Of a stretch of 64,000 nucleotides of DNA, positions 47,248 through 56,462 are shown piece by piece. Below the pieces are notes generated by a model. It had not been told where the DNA came from, did no database searches, and saw nothing but the letters and a program-made list of their open reading frames with translations. Position 1 is the stretch's first letter; the number at the start of each line of letters is the position of its first letter. Source of the stretch: Psychrobacter urativorans (GTDB lineage: Bacteria; Pseudomonadota; Gammaproteobacteria; Pseudomonadales; Moraxellaceae); assembly GCF_904846695.1 (NCBI RefSeq), contig NZ_CAJHBR010000005.1:62001-126000 (forward strand). Reading direction: 5' to 3'. A program made the position numbers and the translations under genes.

Positions 47248-48120
47248 ATGTCAGCACTGATCGCAAAAGACAGCTATTCGCTAGGTCATTTGACCGCTAG
47301 TATCGTGCTTTATGAGCCAAGCTTTGAGGGTTGGCTCAGCGCTGTATATTATGTGTACGATAATAAACTTCAGCACGATCCGAGCTTACAGTTGACCGCC
47401 CAAGATTGTTATGTCCCCTCATTGATTAGTGCCGCTAGTAGTGTGGCTATCGATGATGAAAAAGCTCAAAGAGTGTTAATCAAGTTAAATAAGCTACTAG
47501 GCCGCTCAGGTATGCGCCAAGTCCTATGGGGCTTTTTATCCGAAAAGATGGACATCGGTACTACCTTATTTCAGGTAATCAAATACGCCATCGACTATCC
47601 TAAGCGCGCCATCTTACAAGACTTAGGTAATCTTTATGTGTTGGAGTTGGCACAAACGGTAAAGTCAGTTGGGCGAGAAAAACATCGTATGGAAGCTTTT
47701 GTGCGCTTTGAGCACACTACCGATGATATTTATTTTGCTCGAGTAGAACCTGATTTCAATGTGTTGCCATTGATTGGAGAGCACTTTCGCCAACGCTATC
47801 AGGATCAACATTGGGCGATTTATGACTTAGCCCGTGGCTATGGTATTTACTACGACAAAAGCCAAAGTACAGCCTCTCGCCCGGCCGAATTGCAAACTAT
47901 TACCGACCTTGATAATGCGGTGCTGCGCAATCCGGCCAGCATTCATAGTGCTGATGAGCAGCGTTATCAGCGCTTTTGGCAAGGTTACTTTACTAATGTT
48001 AATATCAAAGAGCGCAAAAACTCACGGCTACACAAGCAATATTTGCCGCAGCGCTATTGGAAGTATCTTAGCGAAAAACAAATACTCCCTAATGCCGACT
48101 ATCTACAAAAGCGTCGTTAG
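47248..48120 (+). CDS. DUF4130 (TIGR03915-type) partner of the radical SAM protein
   Basis: A protein of 290 residues, starting 61 bases after the radical SAM gene with a good GAGGA. The characteristic second half (PLIGEHFRQRYQDQHWAIYD, then GYGIYYD) and the C-terminal RYWKYLSEK are recognised. In some bacteria this domain is fused to a uracil-DNA-glycosylase-like domain, which suggests nucleic-acid chemistry. Function is unproven. The pair is probably cotranscribed under the upstream palindrome. Confidence 0.88.
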   Translation: MSALIAKDSYSLGHLTASIVLYEPSFEGWLSAVYYVYDNKLQHDPSLQLTAQDCYVPSLISAASSVAIDDEKAQRVLIKLNKLLGRSGMRQVLWGFLSEKMDIGTTLFQVIKYAIDYPKRAILQDLGNLYVLELAQTVKSVGREKHRMEAFVRFEHTTDDIYFARVEPDFNVLPLIGEHFRQRYQDQHWAIYDLARGYGIYYDKSQSTASRPAELQTITDLDNAVLRNPASIHSADEQRYQRFWQGYFTNVNIKERKNSRLHKQYLPQRYWKYLSEKQILPNADYLQKRR

Positions 48121-48330
48121 TGTTGGCTAAAATGGCTCTGCGTTAATAATGAGGGAGCTTGATTAATAAGCTACTATAAATAGCCGTGCTGTATTTACAA
48201 CTGCTGGCAAAAGTACTTATTTCTCTAGGCTAGTTTGCGGTTATGGTTGAGTTTTGCTAGTTTTTAACTGACAATAGCAGCTGGCATGCTTTTTAACCTT
48301 TAAATATTTTACTGAGTAGTTGTTGCTACT

Positions 48331-49662
48331 ATGATAGTTATGCGCTTGTTGTCGTCTCTAAAACATGATGAATCCGAACGTGGTATTTTTCATCTTGGTC
48401 GTGCTTTGGTAAAAAACGGCCATACTTCTATTATTATCTCCAGCGCTGACTATGATAATGAGTTAGTCAAACGTCTTGAGCGCGACGGTACCTTGTATCA
48501 CCAATTGCACATGAATAAAAAGTCTTGGATATCGTTATTACAAATCATACCTTTACGTCATTTGATTGAACAGTATAACCCTGACGTCATCCACGTGCAC
48601 TCGCGTACGCCAGCATGGATACTACATTTAGCTCTGCGTCGAGCGCGAGTTAGTCGTCCGCCCAAATTAGTATCGACGATGTATGGTTTTTATCCTATTA
48701 ATAAATATTCAAAAGCCCTACTTGACGTCGATACTATTATCACCGTCTCTGACAGCGTGACCAATTATCTCAAAAAAGGTCTGCGCCGTGAGCATATGGG
48801 CAGTAAAGCTATTAGACGTATTTATCGTGGTATTGATACTCGTCGCTACCCTTATCGACACAACCCTTCCGTCTATTGGATACGTCGCACCTTTGCTGAA
48901 TATCCTGAGCTTGAACATAAAAAGTGGCTAGTGTTTCCGACGATTATCGGTCATGAGTACGGTCAAGAATGGCTGATTGATATCTTAGGTAATTTGCAGG
49001 AGCAGTTTCCGCTCATTCATGTGATTATTATGGATGAAGACTATAGAGAGGGTGATGTGGCGCATGAAGACTTTCGCCAGCGTAGCAATGCTTTGAACTT
49101 GAGTGAGCGCATTACTTATGTCGGTGGCAAACGTAATGATATGCGCGAATGGCTATCAGCAGCCAATATTGTCATGGCTTTAGCCAATCAGCCTGAGTCT
49201 ATCGGTATTAACGCCTTGCAAGCCATACATTTAGGGACTCCAGTAATTGGCTGGGATCAAGCGGCGTTCACTGAAATACTACAGCCTTTGTATCCGCAAG
49301 GATTAGTCAAAAAACACAATGCTCAAGCGCTTTGTAAAGCCGTCAGGAACCAGTTAGAGAGTGTTACTCGCCCTAATATGACTGATCTGTTTACTATGCG
49401 TGAAATGATCGAAGAAACCTTAGCCGTTTATCAAGGACTATATAATCAAGCACTGATCGAGGAGCAAGCAACATCGGATGCTTACTCAGTCATGAGAATA
49501 AAAAAACACTTAAAGTCAGGTAGCAAAAACCGCGGCAAAGTATCCGATCGTTTTGCCAGTAATGAGCCTGTAACACCTTATAATAAACCCTCTACAAAGA
49601 CAGCTCTGTCTATAGTAAAAGACAAGCCTATGCCGAAAAAAGTGCACAGAGATAATAAATAG
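48331..49662 (+). CDS. Glycosyltransferase family 4 (GT-B)
   Basis: A protein of 443 residues. N-terminal Rossmann half with HLGRALVKNGH and HVHSRTPAW; C-terminal donor-sugar half with ANQPESIGINALQAIHLGTPVIGWDQ near the end of the catalytic core. The fold resembles enzymes of lipopolysaccharide or capsule assembly. The last 60 residues are a basic, lysine-rich, unstructured tail not typical of the family. There is no signal peptide, so it acts in the cytoplasm. Start codon is ambiguous: 48331 or the ATG at 48340, both without a clear ribosome binding site. It stands alone between the radical SAM pair and a terminator. Confidence 0.85.
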   Translation: MIVMRLLSSLKHDESERGIFHLGRALVKNGHTSIIISSADYDNELVKRLERDGTLYHQLHMNKKSWISLLQIIPLRHLIEQYNPDVIHVHSRTPAWILHLALRRARVSRPPKLVSTMYGFYPINKYSKALLDVDTIITVSDSVTNYLKKGLRREHMGSKAIRRIYRGIDTRRYPYRHNPSVYWIRRTFAEYPELEHKKWLVFPTIIGHEYGQEWLIDILGNLQEQFPLIHVIIMDEDYREGDVAHEDFRQRSNALNLSERITYVGGKRNDMREWLSAANIVMALANQPESIGINALQAIHLGTPVIGWDQAAFTEILQPLYPQGLVKKHNAQALCKAVRNQLESVTRPNMTDLFTMREMIEETLAVYQGLYNQALIEEQATSDAYSVMRIKKHLKSGSKNRGKVSDRFASNEPVTPYNKPSTKTALSIVKDKPMPKKVHRDNK

Positions 49663-49730
49663 CAGCTCAATAAAGCTATAGACGTTAAGTGCTGTGTACT
49701 TATTAACAATAACTCTTTATCGCTATAACT

Positions 49731-49767
49731 AAAAAAAGCCTAACATGTTGATGTTGGGCTTTTTTTA
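49731..49767 (+). terminator. Terminator after the glycosyltransferase
   Basis: AAAAGCCTAACAT and ATGTTGGGCTTTT pair (one wobble) around GTTG with A/T flanks. Closes the unit about 70 bases past the stop. Confidence 0.9.
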
Positions 49768-49773
49768 TCTCAA

Positions 49774-49941
49774 TTTTTATTCGATGAACTCAGCACTACT
49801 GCCCCTCAATACGCTGATATAAATGACAGCTTAACGATTGAACACCTTGAAAAAATCTTCCTTAAGCATCAGGTAGTGAGAGTACAGACTAAAGCAATTA
49901 TTTTTAATGATAGCAATATTGCTTATATTACCCAGCAGTAG
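49774..49941 (+). pseudogene. Short coding-like remnant before sad
   Basis: An open frame of about 55 codons without start codon reads FDELSTTAPQYADIND and ends TQQ-stop at 49941. Its composition is protein-like, but it has no ribosome binding site. It may be the tail of a lost gene. Otherwise the 380-base gap 49663-50042 holds the terminator and the promoter region of sad. Confidence 0.3.
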
Positions 49942-50042
49942 CCAGCAGTAAATACATTGTAAAAGTATTTATTGGTTGGTTTGTTATTTAGTCCCTATCT
50001 TTAAAACATAACTAAAAATGGATTCTAATCCAAGGAGATTTT

Positions 50043-51422
50043 ATGAGCGATTATCAAGTCAATAACCCAGCCACTGGTGAGCTTCAAGCCACCTATCCAG
50101 TCGCTAGTGATAAAGATATCCAGCAAGCTATCGAACATGCCGATACCGCTTATCAAGACTGGCGTCATGTGCCGCTTAGTGAGCGCAGTGCTTTATTACA
50201 TAAGGTTGCTGACATTTATGTTGAGCGTCAAGATGAGCTTGCACGAATCGTTGCTACTGAAATGGGCAAACCAGTGGCACAAGCCAAAGGCGAAATCGGC
50301 CTAGTAGCAGAGATTTACCGCTATTATGCAGACAACGCAGAACAGCTATTAGCACCTAGCGAGATCGCAGTTGATGAAGGTACGGCTAAGGTAGAAAAAT
50401 ATCCCGTTGGTGCGCTGCTAGGCATTATGCCATGGAATTATCCACACTATCAGGTTGCTCGTTTTGTGGCGCCAAACGTTATGGCGGGTAATACCATTAT
50501 CCTAAAGCATGCGCCGCAATGCCCTAATACTGCAGAAGTTATCGTTGAGATTCTCAAAGACGCCGGCCTACCTGATGGTGTTTACAACAATATCTTTGCG
50601 ACCAATGAGCAAGCCACCACCATTATTCAAGACAAAAGAGTGCAAGGCATCTCTCTCACCGGTTCTGAACGTGCTGGTGCAGCCGTTGCTAAAGAAGCAG
50701 GCAGCGCCCTCAAAAAAGTCGTATTAGAACTTGGTGGTTCTGATGCCTTTATTGTGACAGCGGACGCTGATATTGAGCAGGCGATACAAGGTGCAATCGT
50801 TGGACGCTTTGGTAATACTGGTCAAGCCTGTAATGCCGCTAAGCGCTTGATTGTCGTTGCCGACGTTTATGACGATTTCGTTAAAGGCTTTACTGCTGCA
50901 GTCAATGCCATGACCTTAGCTGATCCCTTAGATGAGCAAACCTTTATTGGTCCTATGTCATCAAAAGCTGCCGCTGATAACTTACAAAAGCAGCTGGACA
51001 GTGCTGTCAAAGCTGGAGCAACGGTATTGGTTGAGGGCGGCAAAATAACTGATAAGCTTGGCGCTTGGTTTAAGCCTGCCGTACTCACAGATGTCACTGA
51101 TTCCATGGACGTTTACCGTGAGGAGTTGTTCGGCCCTGTGGCAGTGATTTATAAAGCTCAGGATATCGATGATGCTATTAAAATTGCAAACGACGTACCC
51201 TTTGGCCTTGGCGCTTCGGTACAAACCCAAAGCCCAGAGCTAGCTGCACAGATTGCTGACAAGTTAGAAGTAGGCATGGTCACTATCAATGCGCCTTCTG
51301 GTACTGAAGCCAGCACACCCTTTGGTGGGGTCAAGCGCTCAGGATTTGGTCGAGAGCTAGGTACCCTTGGTATTACTGAGTTTTTAAATTACAAACTCAT
51401 ACGCAATAAAACCACAGCATAA
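50043..51422 (+). CDS. sad: NAD-type succinate-semialdehyde dehydrogenase (Sad/YneI-like)
   Basis: A protein of 459 residues. An aldehyde dehydrogenase that oxidises succinate semialdehyde or related semialdehydes. Catalytic Cys263 in NTGQACNAAKRLIV, the general base Glu229 in LELGGSD. Length (about 460) and the PWNYPHYQVARF motif fit the YneI/Sad branch rather than the GabD branch. Good AAGGAG before ATG. It is terminated before a convergent permease gene, and the neighbouring gabTD genes suggest a role in GABA or related amine degradation. Confidence 0.88.
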   Translation: MSDYQVNNPATGELQATYPVASDKDIQQAIEHADTAYQDWRHVPLSERSALLHKVADIYVERQDELARIVATEMGKPVAQAKGEIGLVAEIYRYYADNAEQLLAPSEIAVDEGTAKVEKYPVGALLGIMPWNYPHYQVARFVAPNVMAGNTIILKHAPQCPNTAEVIVEILKDAGLPDGVYNNIFATNEQATTIIQDKRVQGISLTGSERAGAAVAKEAGSALKKVVLELGGSDAFIVTADADIEQAIQGAIVGRFGNTGQACNAAKRLIVVADVYDDFVKGFTAAVNAMTLADPLDEQTFIGPMSSKAAADNLQKQLDSAVKAGATVLVEGGKITDKLGAWFKPAVLTDVTDSMDVYREELFGPVAVIYKAQDIDDAIKIANDVPFGLGASVQTQSPELAAQIADKLEVGMVTINAPSGTEASTPFGGVKRSGFGRELGTLGITEFLNYKLIRNKTTA

Positions 51423-51491
51423 ACCTGGGTCAATGCGAACCTCTGCTTATCTTGATAAGGTCACATTCTTTTAAGATAAGACAGATAACAT

Positions 51492-51531
51492 AAAAAAAGC
51501 CTAGCGTATCGAATTGACGCTAGGCTTTTTT
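51492..51531. terminator. Bidirectional terminator between sad and the permease
   Basis: AAAAAGCCTAGCGT pairs perfectly with ACGCTAGGCTTTTT around ATCGAATTG, with A/T runs on both sides, between convergent genes. Confidence 0.95.
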
Positions 51532-51567
51532 AGTATTAAGTTATTGATAGCTGTTGATTAAATCTGC

Positions 51568-53010
51568 TTATTTTTTAGGCGGATTTTCCTTTAGCCATAA
51601 TTGATTAACAATTTTTAATTCACGTAATTCCTCATTCATAATGGCTTCACTAATACCCGGATACTTGATTCTTGCATAGCTATATAAAACGATACCTAGT
51701 ACTGTCCAGCCTAAGAATATCCACCATTCAATGGCGATAAGCGCCGAGGGCATGCCTGGCATGTACAACATCAATAGACAAAGACCTAAAATAATAGTGA
51801 TTACCCCTACTAACTTACCCGCTGGTATTCTAAAGGGACGGACCATATCAGGTTCACGGTAGCGCAATACTAAGAAGGAGATAGCGACACAAGTATAAGC
51901 TATGACAATACCAAAGCCACCGGCATCGACGATCCACACTAGCATTTTACGACCGAACAAGGGCGCTAGCGTAGCCAAGCCACCTATCAATAAAATAGCA
52001 TTCATTGGGGTATTGTACTTTGGATGTAGCTTACCTAAAAATGCTGGCAGCATGTGTGCTTTTGACATCGCATAAAGCAAGCGGCTACCACCAATTAAAA
52101 AGGCATTCCAACTAGATAGAATACCAAGTACCCCACCAATCACTAATAAAATCCCAGCCCATTTACCACTCCAAGCGTTGGTCATGGCATCTGCAGTAGC
52201 CAAAGTAGAGTTTTCTGCTTGTATTAGCGGTAGCGTTGTACCGACGCTCCAAGCAACCGCAACGTACCATAGCACAGCGATAACTATTGAGATAATCAAA
52301 AACTTACCAATATTAGGTCGAGTTAGATCAATCTCTTCAGCGGCTTGTGGAATTACATCGAAGCCCACAAACATAAATGGCACCATGACAATAACCGCCA
52401 TTACCCCAGCAGCACCACCAATAAATGCAGGGGCTTGTACAGCCGTCGAGTTAGCAGGGTTATATAATATGGCACCAATAAATAGTAAAATACCTACGAA
52501 TAAAATACCTACTACTGCTGTTTTTTGGAACCAAGCACTCACTTCCATGCCGCGTATATTCAACCAAGTGACAATGACTGAGCCGAGCATACCTACTGCC
52601 ACCCAAGTGGCATAGACATCCCAACCAGCAATGGTCCATAGATAGCCTTGGTTATAATTAGGGATGAAGTATTCTACTACTGTCGGTAGCGCAACCGCCT
52701 CAAAGGCCACTACAGAGAAGTAACCGAACAGAATACTCCAAGAGCAAATAAAGGACACATTGACCCCTAAAGCTCGATGGGTATAAGTGTGCTCACCACC
52801 AGTAACTGGCATAGATGCGGCCAACTCAGCATACGTAACACCGATTAAGATCACCGCCATACCGCCTAATAAGAACGCTAACATCGCCCCCCAAGTTCCG
52901 GCGGCAATAATCCAACCCCCTGCTAGAACTACCCAGCCCCACCCAACCATAGCGCCAAAGGCTAAGGCAATAATATCGAACATCCCCAGCGATTTTTTAA
53001 ATCCAGACAT
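51568..53010 (-). CDS. APC-superfamily amino acid permease
   Basis: A protein of 480 residues with 12 membrane helices. The N-terminal helices contain FGAMVGWGWVVLAG, similar in position to the substrate-binding loop of the APC family, and YAELAASMPVTGGEHTYTHRA. It is a secondary transporter for amino acids or amines. Its location beside gabT and gabD suggests GABA, 5-aminovalerate or a related amino acid; that is context only. Transcribed leftward behind gabD and gabT, but a gap of 285 bases with a hairpin separates it from gabT. Confidence 0.9.
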   Translation of the reverse strand: MSGFKKSLGMFDIIALAFGAMVGWGWVVLAGGWIIAAGTWGAMLAFLLGGMAVILIGVTYAELAASMPVTGGEHTYTHRALGVNVSFICSWSILFGYFSVVAFEAVALPTVVEYFIPNYNQGYLWTIAGWDVYATWVAVGMLGSVIVTWLNIRGMEVSAWFQKTAVVGILFVGILLFIGAILYNPANSTAVQAPAFIGGAAGVMAVIVMVPFMFVGFDVIPQAAEEIDLTRPNIGKFLIISIVIAVLWYVAVAWSVGTTLPLIQAENSTLATADAMTNAWSGKWAGILLVIGGVLGILSSWNAFLIGGSRLLYAMSKAHMLPAFLGKLHPKYNTPMNAILLIGGLATLAPLFGRKMLVWIVDAGGFGIVIAYTCVAISFLVLRYREPDMVRPFRIPAGKLVGVITIILGLCLLMLYMPGMPSALIAIEWWIFLGWTVLGIVLYSYARIKYPGISEAIMNEELRELKIVNQLWLKENPPKK

Positions 53011-53159
53011 AAACTTACTCCTTGTCTTGGTATCATCCTTAATAGATTCAGTCTGTAGCTATTTAAGACTTTATCGATTGAATCCAGTTACTTCACAGCG
53101 ATTATTAAATAATTTACGATCTTTTTAATTGCTTCAAACGATAGTGAAATAGCAATTCT

Positions 53160-53195
53160 ACAAACAACAACGGCGTCTTGTCGTGCAAGGCGCCG
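53160..53195 (-). terminator. Terminator after gabT
   Basis: Leftward, CGGCGCCTTG pairs in full with CAAGACGCCG (one wobble) around CACGA and is followed by a T- and G-rich run. It lies 100 bases past the gabT stop. A second perfect inverted repeat TTAGATC/GATCTAA sits at 53205-53225. Confidence 0.75.
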
Positions 53196-53295
53196 TGGTT
53201 TAACTTAGATCACTATCTGATCTAAAATTCTACTTTGAGTTGCCTTGCTTAAGGTCTGACTTATTCAACCTCATCACTTATCAGCGATAAGTTTA

Positions 53296-54567
53296 TTAAG
53301 CAGTCAATAAAGTTTTGATGATATCAAGACCTTCTTGCAGTACTTCGTCTTCAACAGTTAACGGCACCATGACACGGATCGCATTGCCATGCATACCGCA
53401 CGATGCTAGTAACAAACCGTGCTCAAAAGCTTTGGCTTTTAGACTAGCAGTCGCAGCAGCATCTGGGTTACCCTCGCTATCGATTAATTCAAAAGCTAGC
53501 ATCGCGCCTTTATGACGAATATGGCCAATTTTGCTCAGTTGCATATCACTTAAGAAGGCGGCAATCTTGTCACCAATCTCAATACTACGTGCCAGTAAGT
53601 TTTCCTCTTCGATCACTTCCATAACCGCTAAAGCCGCCACACAAGCTAAAGGGTTACCAGAATAAGTACCGCCTAGGCCACCTGTTTGCGGAGCATCCAT
53701 AATATCCTTGCGACCAATGACAGCGGAGATCGGATAACCACCCGCTAAGCTTTTGGCACAAGTCATCAGATCAGGCTCAACACCTAATTGCTCAGTGGCA
53801 AATAAAGTACCGGTTCTAGCAAAACCACACTGCACTTCATCAAAAATCAACACAATGCCATGCTCATCACAAATAGCGCGCAAAGCTTTAGCAAATGAAG
53901 GAGTCACTTGATGGAAACCGCCCTCGCCTTGTACTGGCTCGATAATCATTGCGGCCACTTCACTTGGATCAATGGATGCCTGAAATATCATCTCGATGCT
54001 ATGTAGCGCTTGCGCCTCAGTTACGTTTTGCTCTTCACAAGGAAATAGCGCATGAAAAATAGATCCCGGCATAGGGCCAAAGTCTTTTTTGTACGGGATA
54101 ACTTTACCAGTCAAGCCCATGCACATCAATGTACGACCATGCCAGCCACCGACGAAAGAGATAATGCCAGGACGACCTGTTTTAGCACGAGCAATCTTAA
54201 TACAGTTTTCAACCGCCTCGGCGCCTGTGGTTAGGAACAAAGCTTTTTTATCACCGCTAATCGGCGCTTTTTCACAAAGTTTTTCCGCAAGCTCGACATA
54301 GCACTCATAGTTGATCATCTGTGCTGCGGTATGAGTAAATTTATCTAGCTGCTCATGAACACGCTGAGTGATTTTAGGATGGCTATGGCCAGTGTTAAGT
54401 ACCGATATACCACCAACAAAGTCGATATAACGATTGCCTTCTACATCCCAAACTTCTGAGTTTTTGGCATGAGCGGCAAAGATCGGAAAAGCTACCCCAA
54501 GTCCAGTAGGTAGTACTGCTTTGCGGCGCTCAAGTAATGATTTATTGGTTGCTTTAGTAGTAGTCAT
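53296..54567 (-). CDS. gabT: 4-aminobutyrate / 5-aminovalerate aminotransferase
   Basis: A protein of 423 residues. PLP-dependent class III aminotransferase that moves the amino group of GABA (and in Pseudomonas relatives 5-aminovalerate) to 2-oxoglutarate, giving succinate or glutarate semialdehyde. The domain shows FVGGISVLNTGHSHP, IFDEVQCGFARTG (the PLP pocket Asp in FDEVQ) and the lysine of CAKSLAGGYP. It is intact and of standard length. AAAGGA precedes the ATG. Downstream of gabD in the leftward unit, with a 136-base gap containing an inverted repeat. Confidence 0.94.
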   Translation of the reverse strand: MTTTKATNKSLLERRKAVLPTGLGVAFPIFAAHAKNSEVWDVEGNRYIDFVGGISVLNTGHSHPKITQRVHEQLDKFTHTAAQMINYECYVELAEKLCEKAPISGDKKALFLTTGAEAVENCIKIARAKTGRPGIISFVGGWHGRTLMCMGLTGKVIPYKKDFGPMPGSIFHALFPCEEQNVTEAQALHSIEMIFQASIDPSEVAAMIIEPVQGEGGFHQVTPSFAKALRAICDEHGIVLIFDEVQCGFARTGTLFATEQLGVEPDLMTCAKSLAGGYPISAVIGRKDIMDAPQTGGLGGTYSGNPLACVAALAVMEVIEEENLLARSIEIGDKIAAFLSDMQLSKIGHIRHKGAMLAFELIDSEGNPDAAATASLKAKAFEHGLLLASCGMHGNAIRVMVPLTVEDEVLQEGLDIIKTLLTA

Positions 54568-54658
54568 AAGAAGGTCCTTTTTCTATGTTTTTAATATAAG
54601 AGTTATAAAGTTAATGGCTATTTATTTTATACATTTTAAGATCTAAAGTAATACCTAG

Positions 54659-54696
54659 CGCTCAGCCGCCTAAAAAACTAACCGCTAAGCTGAGCG
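54659..54696. repeat. Inverted repeat between gabD and gabT
   Basis: CGCTCAGC at 54659-54666 and GCTGAGCG at 54689-54696 are perfect arms around 22 bases, with an alternative small CCGCT/AGCGG hairpin inside. It could be a processing or attenuation site that sets the gabD to gabT ratio. Confidence 0.45.
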
Positions 54697-54703
54697 GATA
54701 AAA

Positions 54704-56182
54704 CTAGCTGATGTCTGAACACCAATATTTAGTCACAACATATTCTTCGATGCCATATTTTGAGCCTTCACGACCAAAGCCAGATTGCTTGACACCGCCA
54801 AATGGTGCGACTTCGGTAGAGATCATCCCAGTATTATGACCAACCATACCGTACTCTAAGCCTTCAGTAACACGCCAAGCACGAGCATAGTCGCTAGTAT
54901 AAAAATAAGCGGCTAAACCATAAATCGTATCGTTGGCGGCATCGATAACTTCTTTTTCACTGGAGAAAATAAAGATAGAAGCGATAGGACCAAATATCTC
55001 TTCACTAGCGATATCCATGTCAGCGCTGATATCGGTAATGACTGTCGGATTAAAGCTTAATTCCGACGCTGGATTCTTATCGCCACCCGTAACTAATTTT
55101 GCACCTTTATCTAAAGCATCCTTGAGTAATGCTTGCACCTTTTGTAGCGCTTTTTCATTGATTAAAGGCCCTACAGTCACCCCTTCGTCCAGACCATTAC
55201 CAACTTTTAACTCGGCAACTTTTTTGACAAAGATAGCTAAAAACTCATCTTTAATAGTGTCTTGCACATAGACGCGGTTGGCACAGACACAAGTCTGACC
55301 GGCATTGCGATACTTAGAAGCAATCAGGCCATCAGCGGCTTTTTCTAAATTAGCATCTTCGAAGACGATAAACGGGGCATTACCGCCAAGTTCTAACGAC
55401 AGCTTTTTGATAGTAGGCGCGCACTGAGCCATCAAGGTACGACCGACTTCGGTTGATCCAGTAAAAGATAACTTATGAATACGAGCGTCGCCCGTTAGGA
55501 TTTCACCGATGACTGAGGATTTGCCAGTAACCACTTGGATAACGCCGGCTGGAATGCCTGCTTGCTCAGCTAAAGCCACCATGGCTAGCGCTGAAAAAGG
55601 AGTTTCGGTAGCGGGCTTGATAATCATCGTACAACCCGCTGCAAGAGCAGGAGCCGCTTTGCGAGTGATCATCGCTGCTGGGAAGTTCCAAGGAGTAATC
55701 GCCGCACAAACACCAACCGGCTGCTTTAAGATGACATAGCGCAATTCTGCTTTGCTAGAGGGGATGACATCGCCATAAACCCGTTTGCCTTCTTCAGCGA
55801 ACCAGCGAATAAAGCTGTTGGCATAGCCGATCTCACCACGAGATTCACCTATAGGTTTGCCTTGCTCAACCGTCATGATGATCGCTAGGTCCTCGCAATT
55901 CTCATCGATGAGATCAGCCCACTTCTGTAGTAACACTGAGCGCTCTTGTGCGGTTTTAGCTGCCCACATTACTTGTACGTCATGGGAGTAAGCCACAGCG
56001 TCATTGACGTCCTGTGCGGTCAGGCTTGGAATAGTACCAATAACATCGCCACTGAACGGATTGGTGACTTCAATAGTGGCATCGTCACTGGCCTTATGCC
56101 AACCATCTTTGATAAAGCATTGTTGCTTGAGTAAACTTGGGTTAGATAAATTCAAAGTTGTATTTTCTGATGTATTTGACAC
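54704..56182 (-). CDS. gabD: Succinate/glutarate-semialdehyde dehydrogenase
   Basis: A protein of 492 residues. It oxidises succinate semialdehyde, and in Pseudomonas relatives glutarate semialdehyde, with NAD(P)+. ALDH features: ITPWNFPAAMITRKAAPALA, the catalytic Glu in SLELGGNAPFIV, and the Cys motif GQTCVCANRVYV with its double cysteine, typical of GabD. Start codon is GTG with AAGGAG 7 bases upstream. Leads the unit, divergent from an IclR gene, with two operator-like sites in the gap. Confidence 0.95.
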   Translation of the reverse strand: MSNTSENTTLNLSNPSLLKQQCFIKDGWHKASDDATIEVTNPFSGDVIGTIPSLTAQDVNDAVAYSHDVQVMWAAKTAQERSVLLQKWADLIDENCEDLAIIMTVEQGKPIGESRGEIGYANSFIRWFAEEGKRVYGDVIPSSKAELRYVILKQPVGVCAAITPWNFPAAMITRKAAPALAAGCTMIIKPATETPFSALAMVALAEQAGIPAGVIQVVTGKSSVIGEILTGDARIHKLSFTGSTEVGRTLMAQCAPTIKKLSLELGGNAPFIVFEDANLEKAADGLIASKYRNAGQTCVCANRVYVQDTIKDEFLAIFVKKVAELKVGNGLDEGVTVGPLINEKALQKVQALLKDALDKGAKLVTGGDKNPASELSFNPTVITDISADMDIASEEIFGPIASIFIFSSEKEVIDAANDTIYGLAAYFYTSDYARAWRVTEGLEYGMVGHNTGMISTEVAPFGGVKQSGFGREGSKYGIEEYVVTKYWCSDIS

Positions 56183-56314
56183 CGAGACGCTCCTTGTCGT
56201 TAAGCCTAAAGGTAAAGCTTATTAATTTTATTATTAATTAACCTTTATAAAAATAAGTTATGATTTAATAAACTAGGGATAACTAGTAGCTTATTTATCA
56301 TAATCGCTTTACAA

Positions 56315-56332
56315 TGTTCAGTATGCTGAACA
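56315..56332. promoter_or_regulatory. IclR operator candidate 1
   Basis: TGTTCAGTATGCTGAACA, an 18-base palindrome of form TGTTC-N8-GAACA, in the divergent gabD/iclR gap. Confidence 0.6.
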
Positions 56333-56334
56333 CC

Positions 56335-56352
56335 TGTTCTATATATGGAACA
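56335..56352. promoter_or_regulatory. IclR operator candidate 2
   Basis: TGTTCTATATATGGAACA, the same TGTTC-N8-GAACA form, with its centre 20 bases (two helix turns) from candidate 1. Confidence 0.6.
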
Positions 56353-56462
56353 TCATTATAAGAACGATGGACATATATTTGCAACCCTTATTATCAACTT
56401 TGTGCTAATTTATCGCTTAATTTTGATACCTTTTTAAATTCAATGACTATTGTAGGTTCCTT

